DNA of 9,689 nucleotides from Bacteroidota bacterium (GTDB lineage Bacteria; Bacteroidota; Ignavibacteria; UBA10030; UBA6906): the NCBI GenBank assembly GCA_017860555.1, contig JAGDMJ010000092.1, positions 1 to 9,689 on the forward strand. The letters are read 5' to 3'. A program made the translations under genes and the position numbers. The notes beneath the pieces are model-generated. The model had not been told where the DNA came from, searched no databases, and saw nothing but the letters and a program-made list of their open reading frames with translations. Below, piece by piece: positions 1 through 4,944 of this stretch; the stretch's first letter is position 1, and every line of letters begins with the position of its first letter.

Positions 1-1
1 C

Positions 2-223
2 GATGGCCTGGAGCATGTGGCCTCGTCGCTCGGTTTCGGAAAGAATGCCCTGCGTCCTCCGGTGCTTCATGCTCCCATTGCAGATTATCAGATTCCCGGC
101 CTGGGCTCATCTGTGGCAGCCACGGGCATGGCCGGTGCGCTCGGTGCCGTCGTCGTCTTCGGGCTTTCATTGCTGCTTGCTCACGTGCTGGTCCGCGATC
201 ACCGTCAGAGTGACACGACATGA
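2..223 (+). CDS. CbiM/CbiN-type cobalt transporter component, C-terminal PDGLE domain (5' partial)
   Basis: This is the last 73 codons of a gene that begins before the window. The frame opens directly on DGLE (DGLEHVASSLGF), the hallmark of the PDGLE domain. A short soluble stretch with PIADYQIPGL follows, then one strongly hydrophobic helix (about residues 44-64 of the visible part) and a short polar tail. In ECF-type cobalt and nickel importers this domain is fused to the membrane substrate-capture protein CbiM or stands in for the small CbiN subunit. The stop codon overlaps the next gene's start in an ATGA arrangement, and cbiQ and cbiO follow, which fixes the assignment to a metal ECF transporter. 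The sequence does not show whether the missing N-terminal part is a full CbiM or only a stand-alone PDGLE protein. Cobalt is more likely than nickel from the family, but this is not proven. Confidence 0.85.
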   Translation, partial: DGLEHVASSLGFGKNALRPPVLHAPIADYQIPGLGSSVAATGMAGALGAVVVFGLSLLLAHVLVRDHRQSDTT

Positions 224-831
224 GGCATGATTTCGTCGACCGCTTTAGCCGGCTTGCCAGCCCGGTCCACAAACTCCCGGCTTCGGCCAAGTTTCTGGCA
301 GCGTTGGCCATCGTGCTGACGGTCGTGTCGGTACCTATGTCCTTTCCTCTCGTTCACGCGTGCATCGCGCTTGCCCTGGTGGCGATTGCCGGCACCAGCC
401 GCATCCCGCCGGGTTTCCTCATCAGACGGCTGCTCCTCCTTGAACCGTTCGCCGTTGGCGCAGCCCTGCTCTCACTGTTCCAGACGAACGGGCCAGCGGT
501 CTTCGCAGCTCTCGTCATCAAGAGCACCCTGTGCTTGCTGACCATGATCCTGTTGGCGAACAGCACCCCATTCTCGGACATCCTGGACCTGCTGAAGCGC
601 TGGCACCTTCCGGCACTGCTGGTCACCACGCTGGCACTGATGTACCGTTATCTGTTCCTGTTGATCGACGAGCTGGAGCGGATGAACCGCGCCCGCGCCA
701 GCCGTACATTTGTCGCCAGCCGGCGGCGATCTTGGCACATTCTGGGTACCGTGATCGGCCAACTCGGCGTGCGCTCCACGGAACGGGCCGAACGAATCTA
801 TGCCGCCATGCGCGCCCGGGGGTGGCGATGA
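220..831 (+). CDS. cbiQ: Cobalt ECF transporter T component CbiQ
   Basis: A 203-residue integral membrane protein that transmits ATP-driven movement from the CbiO ATPase to the substrate-binding CbiM subunit in the inner membrane. Hydrophobic segments lie at about residues 24-60, 70-88, 94-114 and 131-150. The long cytoplasmic coupling region follows. It carries the two short Ala-Arg motifs typical of EcfT/CbiQ proteins: NRARASR at 156-162 and MRARG at 197-201, the latter at the extreme C-terminus. The length matches the family's smaller members. The start codon overlaps the upstream stop (ATGA, 220-223), and its own stop overlaps the cbiO start in the same way, so the three genes are very probably translationally coupled. 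The N-terminal motif SPVHKLPASAKF resembles the family's usual 'hrldPraKl' opening. Confidence 0.92.
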   Translation: MRHDFVDRFSRLASPVHKLPASAKFLAALAIVLTVVSVPMSFPLVHACIALALVAIAGTSRIPPGFLIRRLLLLEPFAVGAALLSLFQTNGPAVFAALVIKSTLCLLTMILLANSTPFSDILDLLKRWHLPALLVTTLALMYRYLFLLIDELERMNRARASRTFVASRRRSWHILGTVIGQLGVRSTERAERIYAAMRARGWR

Positions 832-1583
832 GTCGGGCTCTCGAAGTCAAAGATCTCCGCTACCGCTACCATGATGGCAAGGAAGCCCTTCGGGGGATCA
901 CCTTCTCCGTGCAGGAGGGCGAATGCCTGGGCGTGATCGGGCCGAACGGCGCGGGAAAATCTACCATCCTGCTTCACTTGAACGGGCTGCTCCCTGAAAC
1001 CCTGATCGATCCACCATCCGTCTATGTCATGGGTGAACCCGTTTCTTCCGGGACGGTCTTGTCCATTCACAGGAAGGTAGGCCTGCTGTTTCAAGATCCA
1101 GACGATCAACTCTTCTGCCCCACCGTGTTCGAAGACGTTGCTTTCGGACCACGTCAGTACGGGTTGAGCGAGGACGAGGTCCGTGCGGTGGTGGAAGAAT
1201 CTCTCCACAGGGTTGGACTCCCGGGATTTGAACGGCGCTCGCCTCATCATCTGAGCGGCGGAGAGAAACAGCGCGTTTGTCTGGCAGGCGTGCTCGCTTG
1301 CCGTCCGGAGATCCTGGTGCTTGACGAGCCGACGAGCGACCTGGACCCCCGCGGAAAACGGGAACTGAAAGCTCTGCTCAAGACTCTTGCCGCGACCAAA
1401 GTCGTCGCATCCCATGACCTGGAGCTCGTTCTGGAGCTCTGCTCCCGCACCATCGTCCTCGACGAAGGAGTGATTGTTGCAGATGGACCAACAGGAGAAA
1501 TCCTCGCGGATGAACCTTTCATGCTTGCTCATGGACTGGAAAAGCCGCATAGCCTGCTGCACCGGCATCCACATGGATCATAA
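828..1583 (+). CDS. cbiO: Cobalt ECF transporter ATPase CbiO
   Basis: A 251-residue ABC ATPase that powers metal import with CbiQ and CbiM. All nucleotide-binding motifs are present and intact: Walker A GPNGAGKST at residues 38-46, Q-loop FQDPDDQ near 89-95, ABC signature LSGGEKQR near 142-149, Walker B ILVLDEPTSDLD near 163-174, and the switch histidine in ASHD near 197-200. DPDDQLF after the Q-loop is typical of CbiO/EcfA ATPases rather than other ABC families. I chose the ATG that overlaps the cbiQ stop (ATGA, 828-831). The frame stays open far upstream, but that extension lies inside cbiQ and shows no domain. A stop at 1581-1583 ends the operon and is followed by a possible terminator. 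Confidence 0.95.
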   Translation: MSRALEVKDLRYRYHDGKEALRGITFSVQEGECLGVIGPNGAGKSTILLHLNGLLPETLIDPPSVYVMGEPVSSGTVLSIHRKVGLLFQDPDDQLFCPTVFEDVAFGPRQYGLSEDEVRAVVEESLHRVGLPGFERRSPHHLSGGEKQRVCLAGVLACRPEILVLDEPTSDLDPRGKRELKALLKTLAATKVVASHDLELVLELCSRTIVLDEGVIVADGPTGEILADEPFMLAHGLEKPHSLLHRHPHGS

Positions 1584-1638
1584 GGCTGGTGGATCATTTG
1601 CAGATCGGTAGGGCGGTCTTCGGCCAGCAAGCCTTTTT
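1582..1638 (+). terminator. Possible terminator after cbiO
   Basis: AAGGCT (1582-1587) can pair with AGCCTT (1630-1635). It closes a structure that contains a GATC/GATC hairpin (1592-1606) and a small GGTC-TTC-GGCC hairpin (1615-1625), ending in five T residues (1634-1638). The outer stem is short and its loop is long, so termination strength is uncertain. The T run also forms part of a candidate -35 box for the next gene. Confidence 0.3.
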
Positions 1639-1665
1639 GAACTTCTGTCTCCCGTGTCGTATATT
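1637..1665 (+). promoter_or_regulatory. Candidate sigma70-type promoter for the AlaX-like gene
   Basis: TTGAAC (1637-1642) and TATATT (1660-1665) are separated by exactly 17 bases and match the TTGACA/TATAAT consensus at 4/6 and 5/6 positions. Transcription would begin about 6-8 bases after the -10 box. That is at or within a base or two of the ATG at 1672, so the transcript would be leaderless or nearly so. The absence of any Shine-Dalgarno sequence before this ATG fits that reading. Confidence 0.5.
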
Positions 1666-1671
1666 GGTGTC

Positions 1672-2121
1672 ATGCCAGCCCTGTCAGAGAAACAGATCGA
1701 CCCCAGGATGCACTCCGCCGAGCACATCCTGAATGGGACCATGGTGAAGTTGTTTGGATGCGCTCGTTCTTTCACAGCCCACCTCGAGAAGAGAAAGTCA
1801 AAGTGTGATTACCGCTTCGAGCGGGATCTCACAGTTGACGAGCGGCTGGCGCTCGAAGCGAAGGTCAATGACGTGATTTGCTCGGACGCTCCGGTTCGGG
1901 AGGAATTTCTCGACCGTCCGGTTGCAGCCAGCCGGTTTGACCTCCATCGGCTTCCCGAAGACGCGGGCGATACGGTCCGGATCATCCATGTCGGCACCTA
2001 CGATGCGTGTCCATGCAGCGGGCCCCATGTGCAATCGACCAGTGAGATCGGCACATTCCGTATCATATCCACATCCCATGAAAATGGGATCCTGCGCGTT
2101 CGATTCAAGCTCGACCTTTAG
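1672..2121 (+). CDS. AlaX-like alanyl-tRNA editing domain protein
   Basis: A 149-residue stand-alone protein resembling the second additional domain (SAD) shared by alanyl- and threonyl-tRNA synthetases. It is expected to hydrolyse mischarged Ser- or Gly-tRNA(Ala) in trans. The zinc-binding set typical of the family is visible: HSAEH at residues 14-18 (H14, H18) and CSGPH at 115-119 (C115, H119). The second motif is CSGPH instead of the more usual CGGTH, and the preceding CPCSGPHV is unusually Cys-rich. The N-terminal beta-barrel of longer AlaX proteins is absent, so this is a minimal form. A GTG at 1654 is also in frame but lies upstream of the predicted -10 box, and family members start just before the HSAEH motif, so I chose the ATG at 1672. 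The tRNA specificity cannot be read from the sequence. Confidence 0.82.
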   Translation: MPALSEKQIDPRMHSAEHILNGTMVKLFGCARSFTAHLEKRKSKCDYRFERDLTVDERLALEAKVNDVICSDAPVREEFLDRPVAASRFDLHRLPEDAGDTVRIIHVGTYDACPCSGPHVQSTSEIGTFRIISTSHENGILRVRFKLDL

Positions 2122-2154
2122 TTCCAGTGAAACCCGGGCACGTTGTGTCCGTAT

Positions 2155-2177
2155 TCCAGAGGTGAACCTATTCTGGA
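2155..2177 (+). promoter_or_regulatory. Inverted repeat overlapping the ribosome binding site
   Basis: TCCAGA (2155-2160) and TCTGGA (2172-2177) are perfect inverted copies with an 11-base loop. Pairing would hide the first bases of the GGAGG ribosome binding site (2175-2179) of the outer-membrane protein gene. The stem is only 6 bp, so a regulatory role is a guess. Confidence 0.25.
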
Positions 2178-2188
2178 GGAAAAACCCA

Positions 2189-2815
2189 ATGGCATGCATC
2201 AGATATTTCACCCTGATTGCGTTCCTCTTCCTCATTGCCGGAGCTGTTCACGCACAGGACGAAGAAACGCTGCTGGGGGGCGGTTTTGAAAGCGGGGGAT
2301 ACGGAGCCCCCGTCGTGAAGTTCACGAACGTAAAGGGGGAGTTCGGCGTCATGGTAGGAGGGTATGGTGGGTGGCTGATCAATCACGCATTCATGATCGG
2401 GGGTGGAGGATATGGGCTCGCTACGCGCCACCTGATCCACCCGGCTTCGGGAACGACCAATACCCCGGAAGACCGACGGATGCAATTCGGATACGGCGGA
2501 GGGATACTGGAGTTCATCTTCAGCCCCAAATCCGTTGTGCACTCGACCGTTACTCTGCTCATCGGCGGCGGTGAGGTGTCGATGCAAGACTACTGGGACG
2601 ACTTCAACGATTTCACGCATGGCTACGAGAGTCAGAAAGATGGGTTGTTTGTTCTGGAACCATCGGTAAACGTGGAAGTGAACGTCACAAGCTTTTTCCG
2701 TGTCAATGCCGGAGGGAGCTACCGGTTCGTGAGCGGCACGAACATGTTCGGATTGACGAATGAGGATCTCTCGGGCGCCTCCATCAATCTTGCTTTGAAA
2801 TTCGGGAGTTTCTGA
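2189..2815 (+). CDS. Secreted beta-barrel-like outer-membrane protein, function unknown
   Basis: A 208-residue protein whose function I do not recognise. Residues 1-22 form a clear Sec signal peptide: a short basic start, the hydrophobic core YFTLIAFLFLIAGAV, and a VHA|Q cleavage site. The mature part is rich in Gly, Phe, Tyr and Val in alternating hydrophobic/polar stretches (for example GEFGVMVGGYGGWLI and MQFGYGGGILEFIF). It ends in SINLALKFGSF with a C-terminal Phe, the pattern recognised by the BAM machinery for outer-membrane barrels. The size would suit an 8-10-stranded barrel. The start is fixed by GGAGG at 2175-2179, nine bases before the ATG. The gene stands alone between the AlaX-like gene and the dehydrogenase, with gaps of 67 and 199 bases. 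A periplasmic beta-rich protein is the main alternative. Confidence 0.75.
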   Translation: MACIRYFTLIAFLFLIAGAVHAQDEETLLGGGFESGGYGAPVVKFTNVKGEFGVMVGGYGGWLINHAFMIGGGGYGLATRHLIHPASGTTNTPEDRRMQFGYGGGILEFIFSPKSVVHSTVTLLIGGGEVSMQDYWDDFNDFTHGYESQKDGLFVLEPSVNVEVNVTSFFRVNAGGSYRFVSGTNMFGLTNEDLSGASINLALKFGSF

Positions 2816-2869
2816 GCGCCCGGCGGAGGGGCTCCTGCAATGCACGCCTTCCATCCTGGAACCATATCG

Positions 2870-2890
2870 GACGTCTGACGTCTCACGTCT
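2870..2890 (+). repeat. Tandem heptamer repeat, upstream copy (GACGTCT x3)
   Basis: Three consecutive 7-base units: GACGTCT, GACGTCT, CACGTCT. The middle part shares the 12-mer CGTCTGACGTCT (2872-2883) exactly with the terminator repeat after the dehydrogenase gene (3949-3960). It lies 55 bases after the outer-membrane protein gene and has no T run, so it is not an obvious terminator. Confidence 0.6.
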
Positions 2891-2944
2891 GCATTCTGGC
2901 GTTTGTTGGGTCTCCTCGCTTCAGCAGAGCTTATGGCGATCAAA

Positions 2945-2973
2945 TTGATGATGTCGGGGCAATTTGTTATCTT
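2945..2973 (+). promoter_or_regulatory. Candidate promoter for the hydroxyacid dehydrogenase
   Basis: TTGATG (2945-2950) and TATCTT (2968-2973) are spaced by 17 bases. Each matches the sigma70 consensus at 4/6 positions. The predicted transcript would have a leader of about 35 bases carrying the strong ribosome binding site at 3003-3007. Confidence 0.4.
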
Positions 2974-3014
2974 TAAACATCCCCCCTCTCAATTCTGTCA
3001 ACGGAGGTCCTTTC

Positions 3015-3929
3015 ATGAAAGTCCTTATAACTGACGGTATATCGCCGGAAGGCGCTAAGATTCTGGCCGATGCCGGGTTTGACGTCTGTCAGAAGGCGCT
3101 GTCCCCTCAAGACTTGATCACCCAGATTGCCGACTATGACTGCATCTTAGTACGATCGGCCACCAAAGTAACCAAAGAAGTGATCGATGCGGGAAAGAAT
3201 CTCAGAGTCATCGCCCGCGGCGGCGTTGGTGTGGATAACATCGACGTGAAGCATGCGGAGGACAAGAACATCATGGTGCTCAACACGCCGGGAGCATCCG
3301 CGATCTCGGTTGCCGAACTCACCATTGCCCACATGCTGACGGTGAGCAGGTTCCTGCACCTGAGCAGCATGGAGATGCGGCAGGGTAAGTGGCCCAAGAA
3401 GGAGTATGGCAAAGGGATCGAGCTTTACAAGAAAACGCTTGGCATCATCGGGCTGGGCAACATTGGCAAGGAGGTCGCCCGCCGGGCCCTCGGCATGGGA
3501 ATGCATGTGCTGGCCTTTGATCCTCCCTTTGCCCCGATGGACTTCATCGTCGAGATCACCACGCGCGAAAAACTTCTTGCGACTTCCGATTTCATCACGC
3601 TTCATGTGCCGCTGGACAAACAGCATGGCCCGACGATTGGAAAGGCTGAACTCGATATGATGAAAAAGGGGGTGGTGATCGTGAATTGTGCCCGGGGAGG
3701 AGTGGTGAATCAGGCCGCCTTGCTTGAGGCTCTGGAAAGCGGGAAGGTCGCCGCCGCAGCGTTGGACGTATTCGAGCATGAACCCCCGACCGACGCTGAA
3801 AAAGCCTTAATCAACCATCCCCGCGTGAGCGTCTCGCCGCACATCGGCGGCTCTACGGTGGAGGCACAGGAACGAGTTGGTGCCGAGATCGCGATAAAAG
3901 TCGTGAAAGCCCTTGGCGCCAATCGCTGA
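3015..3929 (+). CDS. serA: D-3-phosphoglycerate dehydrogenase-type 2-hydroxyacid dehydrogenase
   Basis: A 304-residue cytoplasmic NAD-dependent dehydrogenase, expected to oxidise 3-phosphoglycerate to 3-phosphohydroxypyruvate, the first step of serine synthesis. The Rossmann motif GLGNIG at 146-151 is followed by the NAD-ribose-binding D169. The catalytic triad of the D-2-hydroxyacid dehydrogenase family is complete: R227 (NCARGGVV), E256 (EHEPP) and H276 (SPHIGGST). ARGGVGVDNID near 68-77 and SATKVT near 48-53 are the usual phosphoglycerate-binding-side signatures of short SerA enzymes. There is no C-terminal ACT regulatory domain, so serine feedback through ACT is not expected. The start is set by GGAGG at 3003-3007, seven bases before the ATG; an upstream TTG in frame lies inside the leader. 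The gene has its own promoter candidate and terminator. Another D-2-hydroxyacid substrate remains possible. Confidence 0.88.
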   Translation: MKVLITDGISPEGAKILADAGFDVCQKALSPQDLITQIADYDCILVRSATKVTKEVIDAGKNLRVIARGGVGVDNIDVKHAEDKNIMVLNTPGASAISVAELTIAHMLTVSRFLHLSSMEMRQGKWPKKEYGKGIELYKKTLGIIGLGNIGKEVARRALGMGMHVLAFDPPFAPMDFIVEITTREKLLATSDFITLHVPLDKQHGPTIGKAELDMMKKGVVIVNCARGGVVNQAALLEALESGKVAAAALDVFEHEPPTDAEKALINHPRVSVSPHIGGSTVEAQERVGAEIAIKVVKALGANR

Positions 3930-3932
3930 CGT

Positions 3933-3979
3933 CACTTCAGAAGTCAGGCGTCTGACGTCTGGCTTCTGAGTGTCTTTTT
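3933..3979 (+). terminator. Strong intrinsic terminator built from heptamer repeat
   Basis: The segment 3938-3968 is nearly self-complementary. CAGAAGTCAGGCGTC pairs with GACGTCTGGCTTCTG through 13 Watson-Crick and 2 G-T pairs around the tip. CAC (3933-3935) and GTG (3970-3972) can extend the stem past a one-base bulge. TCTTTTT (3973-3979) follows at once. The hairpin starts 4 bases after the serA stop. The right arm is three 7-base units (3947-3967: GGCGTCT, GACGTCT, GGCTTCT). Confidence 0.85.
3947..3967 (+). repeat. Tandem heptamer repeat, downstream copy
   Basis: Three 7-base units, GGCGTCT, GACGTCT and GGCTTCT, related to the copy at 2870-2890 and sharing an exact 12-mer with it. Together the two copies flank the serA gene and its promoter. 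This copy forms the tip and right arm of the terminator hairpin. Confidence 0.6.
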
Positions 3980-4040
3980 CCCCACTCAAGCTCACCGCAG
4001 ACCTTTTCCCGCAGAGAGCTACACTTCCAATGAACCAGGA

Positions 4041-4136
4041 TCCGGAGAAGATTGCCAAATTAACTCGCTGAATGTTGCTCAGAGACGCCGCCCTGGCTGG
4101 TCCGGACTTCTGACTGTTCCGGAAAGGAGATTGCCA
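4041..4136 (+). repeat. Imperfect direct repeat in the BMC upstream region
   Basis: TCCGGAGAAGATTGCCA (4041-4057) and TCCGGAAAGGAGATTGCCA (4118-4136) differ by a 2-base gap and one substitution; their starts are 77 bases apart. They could be paired protein-binding sites or the remains of a small duplication. Confidence 0.4.
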
Positions 4137-4139
4137 TTG

Positions 4140-4156
4140 CAGGCTTTACAAGCCTG
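4140..4156 (+). repeat. Perfect 7-bp hairpin in the BMC upstream region
   Basis: CAGGCTT (4140-4146) and AAGCCTG (4150-4156) pair perfectly around a TAC loop. No T run follows, so it is not a normal terminator. It could be an operator or a leader structure. Confidence 0.4.
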
Positions 4157-4383
4157 GGTTGCTTTAGTCCCTCTAAATCTCGATATTTCAATTAGTTTCT
4201 TTCGTTATTACTTCCGAATTTCATCCGAAAAGGCATACTCGCTTTCATCTCCTCTTCGGAGTAGTGCCTGTACATTGACACCCCTGCGTTTTTCAGTTTT
4301 TTCTCCATTGATGGAGTGCGTCCCGGGGTGCGCCGCAAACCGGTCACAACTCAAGAATGCAATCAGTAGATATCTGACCGTAC

Positions 4384-4944
4384 ATGAATTCCCAGTCATA
4401 CGGATTCATTGAGACCAAAGGCCTGGTCGGAGCCATCGAAGCCGCTGACGCGATGGCCAAGGCGGCGAACGTCCGTCTGGTGAGCCGGCAGGGCATTGGA
4501 GCAGGCCTCGTCACGGTAGTGTGCGAGGGTGATCTGGCATCATGCCAGGCGGCGGTGGAAGCCGGACGAAGCGCAGCTGTTCGCGTGGGTGAACTCGTTG
4601 CCGCGCACGTGATCGCACGCCCCGACGGGGACACGGAGGCTCTTGTAAAGGTCATGCTGGGACATGAACCGGTACCTCTGCTTCCGGCATCCGGAGGCAG
4701 TGGGGGATCCGGGTCAAAGGTCGCCAGAGAACTCAAAGCTGCTCCGACGGCAAAACTACCTGCCGAAGGTGATGTCCTGAACCTCCTCTCCGGCCGCTCG
4801 GACGGCATGGCCTGTGAGGAGATCTGTCAGACACTCGGCATGGAAAGAGCGAGCGTCCTGTCGTCGATCAAGAAACTCATGGACGGCGGCACTGTGGAAA
4901 AGGTGCACCGGAAATACTATGCACGTTCTGGCCGTCATCAATAA
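4384..4944 (+). CDS. BMC-domain shell protein with C-terminal winged-helix domain (EutK-like layout)
   Basis: A 186-residue fusion. Residues 5-88 are a BMC domain (YGFIETKGLVGAIEAADAM at the start, pore-region QGIGAG at 36-41, GELVAAHVIARP at 69-80), the hexamer-forming fold of microcompartment shells. A flexible linker follows at about 89-127 and contains GGSGGSGS (104-111). Residues 128-181 look like a winged helix: helix, ACEEICQTLG (143-152), a recognition-type helix ERASVLSSIKKLMDGG (154-169), and a TVEKVHRKYYA wing strand. E. coli EutK has the same order, BMC plus a helix-turn-helix-type tail with suspected nucleic-acid binding. The first codon cannot move upstream because of a TGA at 4375-4377, and there is no clear ribosome binding site, unlike the neighbours. 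The gene opens the BMC operon and overlaps the ParA gene by 26 bp. Its role (minor shell protein, DNA tether, regulator or ParA partner) is open. Confidence 0.85.
   Translation: MNSQSYGFIETKGLVGAIEAADAMAKAANVRLVSRQGIGAGLVTVVCEGDLASCQAAVEAGRSAAVRVGELVAAHVIARPDGDTEALVKVMLGHEPVPLLPASGGSGGSGSKVARELKAAPTAKLPAEGDVLNLLSGRSDGMACEEICQTLGMERASVLSSIKKLMDGGTVEKVHRKYYARSGRHQ

Larger units (their letters stand above)
3980..4383. other. Gene-free control region upstream of the BMC operon
   Basis: About 400 bases with no gene I can support on either strand. Visible structure: an imperfect direct repeat (4041-4057 and 4118-4136); a palindromic TCCGGA pair (4101-4106, 4118-4123) able to form a 6-bp stem; a perfect 7-bp hairpin CAGGCTT-TAC-AAGCCTG (4140-4156) without a T run; an AT-richer patch at about 4160-4310; a perfect TTGACA (4275-4280) without a convincing -10 partner; and the 8-bp palindrome AGATATCT (4368-4375) just before the first BMC gene. 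No convincing sigma70 or sigma54 promoter was found, so the operon promoter remains unassigned. Confidence 0.5.

Noticed and set aside
531..827. In-frame extension upstream of the cbiO start
   Set aside because: It lies inside cbiQ, shows no domain, and the ATGA junction with the start at 828 matches the junction upstream.
798..1574. Long open frame on the minus strand across cbiO
   Set aside because: It is antisense to an intact ABC ATPase, its translation has no recognisable motif, and the openness comes from GC-rich codon use.
1654..1671. GTG start six codons upstream for the AlaX-like gene
   Set aside because: It sits upstream of the predicted -10 box and has no ribosome binding site. 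Family members begin shortly before the HSAEH motif.
2293..2312. GC-rich hairpin CGGGGG/CCCCCG early in the outer-membrane protein gene
   Set aside because: It lies inside a glycine-rich coding stretch and is readily explained by codon composition.
2168..2854. Long open frame on the minus strand across the outer-membrane protein gene
   Set aside because: The plus-strand gene has a ribosome binding site, signal peptide and barrel ending. The antisense product has no recognisable feature.
2964..3014. TTG start 17 codons upstream for serA
   Set aside because: The strong GGAGG site at 3003-3007 fits the ATG at 3015, and the Rossmann-like fold of short SerA begins there.
4119..4141. Possible sigma54 promoter (GG-N10-GC at 4121-4134)
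   Set aside because: Only the minimal GG/GC spacing fits. The flanking bases do not match TGGCAC and TTGCA well enough.
4275..4303. Perfect TTGACA as the -35 box of the BMC operon promoter
   Set aside because: At 16-18 base spacing the -10 position reads only T and C residues, with no TAnnnT match.
4131..4412. 93-codon plus-strand frame from a TTG in the BMC upstream region
   Set aside because: It overlaps the start of the shell fusion gene, contains hairpin and AT-rich regulatory-looking DNA, and its product has no recognisable motif despite an AAAGGAG nearby.
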